From: Sporichthyaceae bacterium
GTDB lineage: Bacteria; Actinomycetota; Actinomycetes; Sporichthyales; Sporichthyaceae
DNA: 39,078 bases
Direction of reading: 5' to 3'
NCBI GenBank assembly: GCA_036269075.1
Contig: DATASX010000075.1
Span: 1-39,078, forward strand
Shown: positions 15,167 to 23,685 of the stretch, piece after piece
How positions within the stretch are numbered: the first letter of the stretch is position 1
Layout: the number at the start of each line of letters is the position of its first letter
Made by a program: the position numbers and the translations under genes
The notes under the pieces: model-generated
What the model saw: the letters and a program-made list of their open reading frames with translations, nothing else
Told to the model about the DNA's origin: nothing
The model's database searches: none

Positions 15167-15790
15167 TCACGTCAGGAGGGCGCTCCGGGCGCCGCCGAGG
15201 TCGAACACCTTGCCGCTGAGGTCCCCGAATGCCTCCAGACGAATCGCGGCGTCAAGGCCGCCTGCCTTCAGCGGGGTGAACCCGACTGCCGTGATCAGCT
15301 TCTCGACAGCGGTCTGCGCCTGTTCGTCATCGGTTGCGTAGAAGACCACGACATGTTCGGGGGTGTGATTGGTGTCCTGCTCCAGCACTTCGGCGTTGAG
15401 GGTCGAGAAGGCCTTGGCGTAGTGGGTTCCCGGCGCCAAGGACGCGGCGATGATCGAAGCTGCCGAGACGTCCGCGGGAAGGGTGCGGCTGAACTGTCCC
15501 TGGTCGGCGACGGCGATCGGGTTGGACGGGTCGACGACGACCTTGCCCACCAACTGGGACTTGTGTCTCTCGATCAGGGCGCGAGCGACGCCGAACCACA
15601 CGGCGAGGATCAGGACGTCGCAAGCCTCGATCGCTTCGGCCGTGGTAGCGGCCGAGGCGAGGTGTCCGAGTTCCTTCGCCAGGGCTCGCGGTGGCTGCGT
15701 CGCCGCCAGCACCACCGGTTCCCCGACTGCGATCAGCGCTTCGGCCAGTGCCCTGCCGATGTTCCCGACTCCGATGATCGCGATGCTCAT
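15167..15790 (-). CDS. NADPH-dependent F420 reductase-like protein
   Basis: A 207-residue Rossmann-fold protein: MSIAIIGVGNIGRALAEALI with GVGNIG at 7-12, the LAATQPPRAL second-strand turn, DVLILAVWFG, KVVVDPSNP and the AKAFSTLNAEVL segment typical of the F420-dependent NADP reductase-like family. The partner and substrate are unknown. ATG 15790 is chosen because it aligns with the family start and GGAGGAA lies about 6 bases upstream; the frame extends nine codons further without support. It is first of the six-gene minus-strand run, 173 bases downstream of the large LuxR regulator. Confidence 0.82.
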   Translation of the reverse strand: MSIAIIGVGNIGRALAEALIAVGEPVVLAATQPPRALAKELGHLASAATTAEAIEACDVLILAVWFGVARALIERHKSQLVGKVVVDPSNPIAVADQGQFSRTLPADVSAASIIAASLAPGTHYAKAFSTLNAEVLEQDTNHTPEHVVVFYATDDEQAQTAVEKLITAVGFTPLKAGGLDAAIRLEAFGDLSGKVFDLGGARSALLT

Positions 15791-15963
15791 CGTCGTTCCT
15801 CCCCGTTCTCGGCGCACGTGGGTGCCCCGCTGGGTGCAGACGCGCAGAATCGCGGGACGATCGGGCGGGCCCAGGGGGTAATCCTTGCCGTCAGCGATGT
15901 GCCGGCGGCATCCGAAATATCCCTAGTCCAGATGCCCAGCGCGCCGGTCGCCCCGGCCCGCCG

Positions 15964-18804
15964 CTAAGCCTGGTCTCGGCCCGGATGGGCGGTTGCCTCC
16001 AGGGACCGGCGGGCCAGCTGGGTCCGTGTTCGCACGCCAAGTTTCCGGAACACCTTGTAGAGGTGGTATTCCACCGTTCGGGGGCTGAGGAACAGTTGAC
16101 CAGCGATCTCCGGGTTGGTCATCCCTTCCGAGGCGAGCCGGGCGATCTGCATCTCCTGCGAGGTCAGCTGGTCCGGGCCGGCTTCGGCCGGTTTGGGGGC
16201 TCGGCCTCCGGCAGCATGCAGTTCTACGCGGGCACGTTCGGCGAATCCGACGGTGCCGAACTCGCCGAACATTCGATGGGCGGTCGACAAGTGTTCGCGC
16301 GCATCACGGTTGCGGCGTTCGCGTCGCAACCATTCCCCGTACAGCAGATGGGTTCGCGCCAGGTCCAGGCGCAACGCGGTAGGCCCGAGCAGGTCGATTG
16401 CCGACCGGTAAAGGGCATCGGCGACGGGCCCTTCGGCCAGCAACGCGCCCGACCGGTCCTGGACCGCAGCTGCCCAGGCCGTTCCGGAGGCGACGGTCCC
16501 CACGCTCAGGCGTTGCAGCGCGAGCTCAGCTTCCGCGGTCCGCCCGGTGCGCGCGGCAGCCTCGATGTACTCGACCGTGGCCCAGGGCGAGTACCAGAGC
16601 CCGAAAGGATCTTCGAGCGCTGCAGTCGCGGCGTCGAAGGCTTCCTCGTAGCGCCCGATCGCGTTGTGGAGCAGCGCCGACGCCCATTGCGTGCACGTGA
16701 GGCCCATGCCCTCGCCGCGGGAGGTGAAGTCTGCCGCGGCCGATCGGATCTGGGCAACCGCGTCGGCTTCGTGCCCACGCACGGCGGCCGTCACGAAGGC
16801 CGCGTAGCGCGCCGTCCGGACGTCGGTCGCGTCCGCGACCGCCTGCACCTGCTGGATCAGGGACCCGGCGGTGGCGATGTCCCCGGTGAACAACGGCACT
16901 CCGGCGCGGGTGCTCAAGGCGAGCGGCAGCACGGTAAGTGCACCCGCGTCACGCGCCATCTGGATCTGACGTGTGGTAAGCCAGTCCCAGTTCTCGTAAT
17001 CCCAGATGAACGCTGCCGCTCGCCCGGCCAGCCAGGACCAACGCAGACCATCCTCCGCGTCCAGTGCGTCGCTGCGAAAGGCCGTCAGCGCCTGGCGCAG
17101 CGGTGGGGTACCCGCGGCCGGTCCCTCGGCGATGAGGTGCGCCAACCCTTCGAGCAGAAGGTCGCCGGCCCGCGGCGGGCTCACGGGTCGGGATGCGGCC
17201 AGCGCCGCCTTGGCGACGTCGCGGGCATTGGACCCGGCCCCGAGTCCTCCGGTGAACAGCGCCGCAGTGATGGCGTCCAGGTAGGTCTCCCGCGCCAGGA
17301 CGGGGTCATGCCCTTCGAGGCGGCGGGCAGCCTCGAGCAGCAGCGACGGGGTTTCGCCACCTCGGCTCGACGCGAACGCCACACGAGCTCGAAGCACATC
17401 CGCCTGCGCACTCTGGAAGTCGTCCAGCGGCCCCTCTTGGGCAAGGGTCGTCAGTTGCAGTGCCACATCCAGCGCCCCGGCTTGCCGTTTGGCCTCGGCG
17501 GCGACCAGCGCTCGGCCCGCCCTCCTCGCTCGGTCGGGCGTCAGCTCGGTGGAGCGCTCCATGAAAGCCGCGGCTGCGGCGAATCCGCCGCGCGCCTGGG
17601 CCCGCCCGGCGCAGAGCTCCAGATCGCCCGCGACGGCCTCGTCCGGGCACCTAGTTGCCTGCGCCAGGTGCCACGCCCGGCGGTCCGGGTCGAGCGCCGC
17701 ATCGGTGGCGTCGGCGAGTGCGCGGTGCGCTGCCCGACGTTCCTCGGGTGAGGCCGAACCGTACACGGCCGATCGGACCAGGGGATGGCGGAACACGATG
17801 CGCGCGGCGAGGTCCACAAGACCTGCGGTCTCGATTGCGGCCGCCGCCGACTCATCGATGCCCAACCGTTTGGCGGCGCGCCAGACCAGAGCGAGATCGC
17901 CGGTCGGTTCGGCTGCCGCGACGAGTACGAGACGTCGGGATTGTGCAGGGAGCTTCGTCAGCCGGCTCCGGAAGCTGGCTTCGATGCGGCCGCTGAGCGA
18001 GGTCGCCACGGGTAGCGCGAATCCGCCTGCCAACTGAGAAGGGCTAAGGCCTCGTGGCAGTTCGAGCAGGGCCAGCGGGTTGCCACGGGTTTCGGCCACG
18101 AATTGTTCGAGCACGCGCTCGTCCACCCGATCGGGCAGTACGGAACGCAGCAAGGTCATCGCGGGCTTTTTGTCCAGGCCGTGGATCACCAGCGCCGGCA
18201 GGCCGGCGGTTTCGTCGACGAGGGTTCGCGCTGCGAAGACGAATGCGATCGGCTCATTCGCCAGCCTGCGCGCGATGAACGCGAATGCTTGCGTCGACTC
18301 CCGGTCCAACCACTGGGCGTCGTCCACGACGCAGACCAGCGGGCGCTCCGCAGCCAGCGCAGAGCTCAGGGCAAGCACGGCAAGCCCGACCAGTAACCGA
18401 TCCGGGGTGGCCCCGCTATCGAGCCCGAAAGCGACCTGCAGAGCCTTCCGCTGCGGGTCAGGCAGTTCCTCCAGGCCCGAGAACCCTGGTGCACACAATT
18501 GCTGCAGCGTCGCGAACGCAAGCTGGGTCTCGGCCTCGTTGCCGACCGTGCGCAGCACCCGAAAGTCCGAAGCGGCTGCGGCCGTGTAATCGAGCAGGGC
18601 CGTCTTGCCGATGCCGGGTTCTCCCTGCAGCACGAGGGCCCCGCCACGGCCGGCTCGTGCCTCGGCCAGCAGGCGGTCCAGCAGCCGGCACTCGGATTCC
18701 CTCCCGAGCAGCATTGCGGGCAGACTGCGCGAGCAAGCCTGGTTCTGGCCCGAATCATCGGCCGAAGCTCGACGGTCCTGGTCGCGCTCATCGATCACGT
18801 TCAC
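15964..18804 (-). CDS. Large AAA-type LuxR family transcriptional regulator
   Basis: A 946-residue regulator with the same plan as the one at 762-3488. Walker A is GEPGIGKTA at 61-69 and Walker B PLVCVVDD at ~155-162, followed by AQWLD. A long helical middle follows, and a C-terminal LuxR HTH from ~880 (LTSQEMQIARLASEGMTN ... SPRTVEYHLYKVFRKL) is followed by a short tail. GTG 18804 gives the longest form; ATG 18714, just before LLGRESECRLLDRLL where family members often begin, is a good alternative. Neither has a clear ribosome site. It lies upstream of and in the same direction as the six-gene redox run and divergent from the tautomerase/thioesterase pair, so either may be its target (inference). 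Confidence 0.9.
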   Translation of the reverse strand: MNVIDERDQDRRASADDSGQNQACSRSLPAMLLGRESECRLLDRLLAEARAGRGGALVLQGEPGIGKTALLDYTAAAASDFRVLRTVGNEAETQLAFATLQQLCAPGFSGLEELPDPQRKALQVAFGLDSGATPDRLLVGLAVLALSSALAAERPLVCVVDDAQWLDRESTQAFAFIARRLANEPIAFVFAARTLVDETAGLPALVIHGLDKKPAMTLLRSVLPDRVDERVLEQFVAETRGNPLALLELPRGLSPSQLAGGFALPVATSLSGRIEASFRSRLTKLPAQSRRLVLVAAAEPTGDLALVWRAAKRLGIDESAAAAIETAGLVDLAARIVFRHPLVRSAVYGSASPEERRAAHRALADATDAALDPDRRAWHLAQATRCPDEAVAGDLELCAGRAQARGGFAAAAAFMERSTELTPDRARRAGRALVAAEAKRQAGALDVALQLTTLAQEGPLDDFQSAQADVLRARVAFASSRGGETPSLLLEAARRLEGHDPVLARETYLDAITAALFTGGLGAGSNARDVAKAALAASRPVSPPRAGDLLLEGLAHLIAEGPAAGTPPLRQALTAFRSDALDAEDGLRWSWLAGRAAAFIWDYENWDWLTTRQIQMARDAGALTVLPLALSTRAGVPLFTGDIATAGSLIQQVQAVADATDVRTARYAAFVTAAVRGHEADAVAQIRSAAADFTSRGEGMGLTCTQWASALLHNAIGRYEEAFDAATAALEDPFGLWYSPWATVEYIEAAARTGRTAEAELALQRLSVGTVASGTAWAAAVQDRSGALLAEGPVADALYRSAIDLLGPTALRLDLARTHLLYGEWLRRERRNRDAREHLSTAHRMFGEFGTVGFAERARVELHAAGGRAPKPAEAGPDQLTSQEMQIARLASEGMTNPEIAGQLFLSPRTVEYHLYKVFRKLGVRTRTQLARRSLEATAHPGRDQA

Positions 18805-19066
18805 AACATTACGGCGCGGTCATCGTTCGTCTGCAGTTCTGGTCCGGGCATTGTGGCCCGGCTCGGTCGGCTTCACGTCGGCGCCGTCCTCGGTGTCCAT
18901 GCTGACGTAGCAGGGCAAGGCGCGCAGTGGCGCGCAGGGCACATCCCAGGCGTTCGCGGCAACAGCGGCAGGTCCTGGTTGTGCAGGTCGGCGCAGGTCA
19001 CCGTGATCGCTCCCTGGGTGCGCGCGTAGCGTTGCCGGCCACCAAGAGCTCGAGGGGAGCACGACA

Positions 19067-19498
19067 ATGCCGTTCTACCGCGCGACAGTTCCGCAGGGGT
19101 CCCTGTCCCGGGACCAGAAGCGCGAGCTGGCCCTGGCCATCACCGATGTCCACTGCGCTCGCACCGGCGGCACGCCACGCAAGTTCGTGCATGTGGTTTT
19201 CACCGAGTTCTCGACCGACGACGGTTTCAGCGGTGGTGAGCCCTCAACCGTGTCGATGATCATCGGCCTGATCCGCGCCGGCCGGTCGGAGGAGGTTCGC
19301 ATCGGTCTGGTCACCGGCATCACCGATCGGTGGCGCGAGATCACCGGTCAGAGCAGCGCCGATGTGCTGGTCGCGTTGCACGAGGTTCGACCGCGCGACG
19401 CGATGGAGTGGGGCGTGCTGCTGCCCGAGGACGGCGCGGAGACCGCGTGGATCGCCGAGCACGACCTGGCGTTGACCCCGGCCACGGGCCGAGCTTGA
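19067..19498 (+). CDS. cis-CaaD/Cg10062-like tautomerase superfamily protein
   Basis: A 143-residue protein with the tautomerase start MPFYRATVP, leaving Pro1 after Met removal. Counted from Pro1 it keeps the cis-3-chloroacrylate dehalogenase residues as I recall them: Pro1, His28 (DVH), the Arg pair as Arg69/Arg72 (IRAGR; Arg70/73 in cis-CaaD) and Glu113 (MEWG; Glu114). Tyr103 of cis-CaaD corresponds to Ala102 (LVALHE). Hydratase or tautomerase activity is possible; dehalogenation is less likely without the Tyr. ATG 19067 has AGGGGAG upstream. Its stop overlaps the thioesterase start (TGATG), so the two are co-translated. It is divergent from the large LuxR gene. Confidence 0.82.
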   Translation: MPFYRATVPQGSLSRDQKRELALAITDVHCARTGGTPRKFVHVVFTEFSTDDGFSGGEPSTVSMIIGLIRAGRSEEVRIGLVTGITDRWREITGQSSADVLVALHEVRPRDAMEWGVLLPEDGAETAWIAEHDLALTPATGRA

Positions 19499-20118
19499 TG
19501 GAACGGCCCGGAGACGAACAGGGTCGAGCAGCACAACTGAGGGCGGCGGACGCGGTCCGCGCGCTGGCCGGCGCCCTCGTCGGGCACGTGAACGACGGAC
19601 ACGTTCTCAGCGACATCGCCGAGCGGATCGATGAACTGACGTGCCGTCTGACGTCCGGTGAACCGCGGGATCTGCGGGAGGCCTACCGCGCCTGGATCGC
19701 CGCCGGGAACAACCGGGCCTCCGCGATCCTCGAGCGGGCCGCGGGTGGCCCGGCCAACCCCACGGCCGTCCCGGTCGTCTGCCGCGCCTCGGACGATGGA
19801 CTGGTCGCGGACGTGGTGATTCCCGCCGTCTTCGCCGGTTGGCCGGGTATGGCGCACGGCGGCGTGGTCGCGAGCATCCTCGACGACGTGCTGGGTCAGC
19901 TCGCCACGGCCGTGGGCGGGTTCGCGGCCACGGCCCGTCTCGAGATCGAGTTTCGCCGGCCGACCCCGGTCGAGCGGACCTTGCGCATCGAGGCCCGGAC
20001 TGCCAAACGGGAGGGCCGGCAGATTTTTCTCTCCGGCTCCATCCTCGACGGTGCAACGGAGCTGGTCGCCGCGACCGGGTGTTGGTTCACCATCGACGGC
20101 CCGGGCTTGTTGCCCTGA
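19498..20118 (+). CDS. PaaI-like hotdog thioesterase family protein
   Basis: A 206-residue protein. The C-terminal ~110 residues form a hotdog domain with GMAHGGVVASILDDVLG, the HGG..xxxxD active-site pattern of PaaI/acyl-CoA thioesterases, then LEIEFRRPTPVERTL and GSILDG. The N-terminal ~90 residues are helical and family-specific. It likely hydrolyses an acyl-CoA; the chain is unknown. ATG 19498 overlaps the tautomerase stop; the longer in-frame upstream reading lies inside the tautomerase gene and is discarded. It is convergent with the small CxxC gene at 20206. A tautomerase and thioesterase pair fits the end of a ring-cleavage or unsaturated-acid pathway (inference). Confidence 0.82.
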   Translation: MERPGDEQGRAAQLRAADAVRALAGALVGHVNDGHVLSDIAERIDELTCRLTSGEPRDLREAYRAWIAAGNNRASAILERAAGGPANPTAVPVVCRASDDGLVADVVIPAVFAGWPGMAHGGVVASILDDVLGQLATAVGGFAATARLEIEFRRPTPVERTLRIEARTAKREGRQIFLSGSILDGATELVAATGCWFTIDGPGLLP

Positions 20119-20205
20119 CCTGCGCTCAGTACCTGAACATGACGCTGCGTCAGGAGTTGTTCGACGTCACGACCTGAGGGTGAATCCGTCGGCGGGCGGA
20201 GGTCG

Positions 20206-20652
20206 TCAGTCGCGCTCGAGGACAAGCAGGAACTGCCCGCCGCCGGCATCGACGCGGGTGCGCGCGCTCAAATCCGGTGCCAACCGGGAGAGCCGGTCGA
20301 GCAACCAGAGGCCGGCCGCATCGGCCTCCTGGCGGGTGGGGCACCGGGCCACGACCTCGCGGCCGCCCTTACGTCGCAATCGTTCGACGGTGTTCACGAT
20401 CGGTGCGGGGTCGATGACGAACAGGTCCTTCCCCCAGGGCACCACCGCGGCGATCGCGCCCTTGCGGGTGTTGCAGGCCCGGTGGGCCAGTCGTTCCGAA
20501 CCGCCGGCGCCCTTCTTGCCCTTCTTGGGCTGCTCGCCCGCGTCGACGCTGGGCCCGCGGTCGGTGTTCACCGACGCGTTCCGGTCGACCGGCTCGTCGC
20601 ACAGCCAGCAGCGCCAGGCGTCCCGCTCGCCGACCTCATCAAGGGTGCTCAT
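20206..20652 (-). CDS. Small conserved-type protein with CxxC and HRxCNxxKG (HNH-like) motif
   Basis: 148 residues, function not recognised. An N-terminal CWLCDEPVD (CxxC) is followed after a Lys/Gly-rich linker (EQPKKGKKGAGG) by LAHRACNTRKG. The arrangement resembles the zinc-binding frame of HNH-type proteins (CxxC ... H..CN..K). A metal-binding role is likely; the full nuclease residue set is not evident. The rest is a compact alpha/beta region (PWGKDLFVIDPAPIVNTVERL, EVVARCPTRQEADAAGLWLL). ATG 20652 is chosen over the TTG further upstream because MSTLDEVGERDAW reads as a natural start; the ribosome site is weak. It is convergent with the thioesterase gene. Confidence 0.7.
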   Translation of the reverse strand: MSTLDEVGERDAWRCWLCDEPVDRNASVNTDRGPSVDAGEQPKKGKKGAGGSERLAHRACNTRKGAIAAVVPWGKDLFVIDPAPIVNTVERLRRKGGREVVARCPTRQEADAAGLWLLDRLSRLAPDLSARTRVDAGGGQFLLVLERD

Positions 20653-20802
20653 GACCCCGACCGTTTCACACGCCATCCGGCGGCGTTCATCCCGTTGGTA
20701 CGGCTCGGCCGCGCCCGGGGAATGCCCGGGCCGGTGCCGGGCCCGCTACTGGTTGCGGCGCAGGCCCTGGAACGGCCGCGCCGAATGGGCCAACCTTGGG
20801 TC

Positions 20803-21624
20803 ATGACCACGCTGATCGTGCTCGCCCTGGTACTGGCCTCCTTGCTCGTGCTGTACGTGATGTTGGCGCTGCGCATCGTCAAGCAGTACCAGCGGGGGGT
20901 GCTGTTCCGGCTGGGCCGAGTGATCGGGGTGCGAGAACCTGGTCTGCGGGTGATCGTCCCACTCATCGACGTCCTGCACCGGGTGTCCCTGCGCATCGTC
21001 ACGATGCCGATCCAGTCCCAGGGGATCATCACCCGCGACAACGTCAGCGTGGACGTCTCCGCGGTGGCGTACTACCGCGTCGTGGATCCGGTGAAGTCGT
21101 TGGTGGCGATCGAGAACGTCCGCGCCGCGATCGACCAGATCGCCCAGACCACCCTGCGCAAGGTCGTGGGTCAGCACACCCTGGACGAGACCCTCGCCGC
21201 GACCGATCGGATCAACCTCGACATCCGCGAGATCCTCGACGTGACCACGGTCGAGTGGGGTGTCGAGGTGACCCTGGTCGAGCTCAAGGACATCCAACTG
21301 CCCGAGAGCATGAAGCGCGCGATGGCCAAGCAGGCCGAGGCCGAGCGGGAGAAACGCGCGAAGATCATCAACGCGGAGGGCGAGTCGCTGGCTGCGGCCG
21401 CGCTGGGCGAGGCCTCGGATCTGATGATGGCTCACCCGCTCGCGCTCCAGCTGCGCACCCTGCAGAGCCTTGTCGAGATCGGCGCGGACAAGAACACGAC
21501 CGTGGTCTTCCCGGCACCGTTGATGACCACGATCGGCGAACTCGGGGCCTTCCTCGCCCGCGAGGTTTCCTCTGCGACGGGCCCGGCGCCCGCGGTGGTT
21601 GACGCCAGTCCAACGGAGGGATAA
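20803..21624 (+). CDS. SPFH/band 7 family protein (slipin/stomatin-like)
   Basis: A 273-residue membrane-associated protein. One N-terminal hydrophobic segment (residues ~3-24, TLIVLALVLASLLVLYVMLAL) is followed by the slipin signature (RIVKQYQRGVLFRLGRV, PGLRVIVPLIDVLHRVSLR) and the band 7 domain (TRDNVSVDVSAVAYYRVVDP, LRKVVGQHTLDETLA). The coiled, Glu/Ala-rich end includes AKQAEAEREKRAKIINAEGE. Such proteins form membrane scaffold oligomers and often work with an NfeD partner; none is visible next to it here. ATG 20803 is set by the hydrophobic start; the frame runs open upstream but into sequence antisense to the CxxC gene. It is convergent with the DUF347-type gene. Confidence 0.9.
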   Translation: MTTLIVLALVLASLLVLYVMLALRIVKQYQRGVLFRLGRVIGVREPGLRVIVPLIDVLHRVSLRIVTMPIQSQGIITRDNVSVDVSAVAYYRVVDPVKSLVAIENVRAAIDQIAQTTLRKVVGQHTLDETLAATDRINLDIREILDVTTVEWGVEVTLVELKDIQLPESMKRAMAKQAEAEREKRAKIINAEGESLAAAALGEASDLMMAHPLALQLRTLQSLVEIGADKNTTVVFPAPLMTTIGELGAFLAREVSSATGPAPAVVDASPTEG

Positions 21625-21654
21625 CCCGGCTCGACCCGCTGCCGGCTCGGCGGT

Positions 21655-22986
21655 TCAGCCGAGGGCGTTGAGCAGGTTGTTCAGCGCGGTCTTCTCATAG
21701 GTCCGATTCGGCTGCTTGGCGCGCAGTTCGTTGAGCACGACGTCGATCTTCCCGTCGAGCAGTTTCCACGTCGTCGGGTCCTTGGCCTGCAGCTTGGCCT
21801 GGGCGTGGTCCCAGGAAGTCTCCAGGTCCTTGATCCGGGTCACCGCGGCCGACTGCGCAGCGGCCTCGACCATCCCCAGGGCGTCCTGGGTGATCTGCTT
21901 GAACCCGGTCAGGTCGGTGGAGGAGAACTTGCCGACGCCCGCGCCGGCGGCCTGGTCCGACGCGCCTGCGCCACCGGATGCCGCGGCCTGCGCCGGCGGC
22001 GCCGCCGGGTCGGCGACCACCGGTTCGGCGACCGCGGGGGTCGTCGGGCCGTCGTCGGAGATAACCACGTGCGGCTGACGGGAGGTGTAGGTGAGCAGAC
22101 CGGCGGTGGCCACGGCGACCATCGCGAGCCCCGCCACTGCGGCGCGTTGCCGATGCAACGCCACTACCGGCGTGGTCAGCAACGGCCAGACGGACCGCCC
22201 GTTCGACTCCGTGACGTCGGCCCGGCTGAAGCTCAGGTAGGCAACCGTCGCGCCGATGGCCGCCAGGAACACGAAACTGGTACCCGCGGTGCCCACACCC
22301 AGACCGTGCTCGGAGCGGGGCGAGGCGAAGAAGTCGCCCAGGTTCGCACCCAACGGCCGGGTCAGGATGTAGGCCAGCCAGAACGTCAGCACCGGGCCGG
22401 CTCCGGCCTTCCAACCGATGATCACCGCCGCGATCAGGGCGGCCGGCAGTAGCACCGAGGTGCCCGGGCCCCAACCGGTCAGCTCCACGGTCCAGTCGCC
22501 GGTGGCCGTGCCGAGGGCGAAGGTGACCAGTACCGCGAGCCAGTAGAAGCCTTCCCGGGCCGGGGTGTTGATCGAGTGGATCGACAGCGTGCGCTCGCGG
22601 GCGTACCAAATCGCGAAGACCACGGCCAGGCCCACAGCGAAGACCGCGGAACTGATCCGCAGCGCGACGTGCTCCTGATCGGTGAGGATGTCGGTGTAGA
22701 GCGTGCCGGCCACCGAGACCACCACGACAGTGAGCCAGTACACGAAGGGCACATAGCGGTCCAGCCGCAACTGCGCGACCCCGACGACGGCCAGCACACC
22801 GGTGAACAGGACCGCGGTCCCGATCAGCCCGAAGCCCAGTGAGCCGTTGATCCAGTCCGCGAAGGACTCCCCCACGGTCGTGCACAGGATCTTGATGATC
22901 CAGAACCAGACGGTGACCTCGGGGACCTTGTTCAGCATCACTCGGGCCGTCCCCCTGGGCCGCGAGCTGACTGTCATCTGCGTCAT
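21655..22986 (-). CDS. DUF347-type membrane protein with a C-terminal helical domain
   Basis: A 443-residue membrane protein matching the COG4705/DUF347 type. Four imperfect repeats each carry a G...D element at a helix end: CTTVGESFADWI, SVAGTLYTDIL, FALGTATGDWT and RPLGANLGDFF. About eight or nine membrane helices end at ~300 (AGLAMVAVATAGLLTY). A Pro/Ala-rich linker (~320-350) leads to a ~90-residue helical domain (DLTGFKQITQDALGMVEAAA ... KTALNNLLNALG), predicted outside the membrane. The family function is not established. ATG 22986; a second ATG (22977) is possible. Its stop is 30 bases from the slipin stop, convergent. Confidence 0.78.
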   Translation of the reverse strand: MTQMTVSSRPRGTARVMLNKVPEVTVWFWIIKILCTTVGESFADWINGSLGFGLIGTAVLFTGVLAVVGVAQLRLDRYVPFVYWLTVVVVSVAGTLYTDILTDQEHVALRISSAVFAVGLAVVFAIWYARERTLSIHSINTPAREGFYWLAVLVTFALGTATGDWTVELTGWGPGTSVLLPAALIAAVIIGWKAGAGPVLTFWLAYILTRPLGANLGDFFASPRSEHGLGVGTAGTSFVFLAAIGATVAYLSFSRADVTESNGRSVWPLLTTPVVALHRQRAAVAGLAMVAVATAGLLTYTSRQPHVVISDDGPTTPAVAEPVVADPAAPPAQAAASGGAGASDQAAGAGVGKFSSTDLTGFKQITQDALGMVEAAAQSAAVTRIKDLETSWDHAQAKLQAKDPTTWKLLDGKIDVVLNELRAKQPNRTYEKTALNNLLNALG

Positions 22987-23248
22987 GCCCAGGACGATCC
23001 TGGGAAGATCGTGTGGGCAACATTTGTCCGGCGGCCACCCGCGACACCGAGACCGAACAGTGACCTTACGCCGCCCGCCTCGAATTCTGACTAGCCGTCA
23101 GAGCGGGCGTTCCGGCGTCCTCTCGGACCGGGAACGTCCCGGGTCGGAGCCGGCGAGAATGCCACCGCACGTACAAATCTTCCTCACATGAACGGTTCGG
23201 AAGGATCCGCCCGGCGCTGGTGATCAACTTCGTTCGGCCCGCGCCGCG

Positions 23249-23632
23249 ATGAACCGTGCCGCCGGACCGGAGGTTCTTGAGGTGACGCAGGGTCAGTTCC
23301 CCGGACAGGCCGGGGTTTTCGATCCGACGGACAGCAGCCGTCGGCTGGTCGCATGCCTGCTGGGAAGACGTTGGTCCACCGGGTCCGACGGACTGATCGA
23401 GGTGACCGCGGTGGAGGTGATCCGCGACCGGTGGCCGATCGCGCTTCGGGTGACCGTGGAGAACGACGACTGGTCGCACCCGCGCAGGTTCGTGTTCAAC
23501 CGATCCGAGCACCACACGATCAGCGGGATCGGCCCGGCTGCCAACGCCGAGGCGATGGCCGAGGAAGGCCTGGTTCTGCTCGAGTTGTACCTGCGGACCG
23601 GACTGGCCGCCGGCCTGGTGGAGATCGTCTGA
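23249..23632 (+). CDS. Hypothetical protein
   Basis: 127 residues, not recognised. It reads as a real soluble protein: mixed composition, strand-helix alternation (GLIEVTAVEVIRDRWPIALR, VTVENDDWSHPRRFVFN) and a C-terminal helix (AEEGLVLLELYLRTGLAAGL). No cysteines beyond one, no leader, no membrane segment. ATG 23249 lacks a clear ribosome site. A longer minus-strand frame over the same bases has lower-quality composition and is taken as a shadow. It sits between two minus-strand genes. Confidence 0.5.
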   Translation: MNRAAGPEVLEVTQGQFPGQAGVFDPTDSSRRLVACLLGRRWSTGSDGLIEVTAVEVIRDRWPIALRVTVENDDWSHPRRFVFNRSEHHTISGIGPAANAEAMAEEGLVLLELYLRTGLAAGLVEIV

Positions 23633-23685
23633 TACTGGCCCCGAGGCTGCGGCTGACCTACCGACCAGGAAGCTGAGCACTGCGA

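Noticed and set aside
21624-21655. Terminator between the slipin and DUF347-type genes
   Set aside because: Only a short imperfect CCGGC/GCCGG pairing with no T run; not strong enough to list.
23066-23680. Minus-strand frame over the small hypothetical gene
   Set aside because: Poor composition and no motif; the plus-strand frame reads as the more natural protein.
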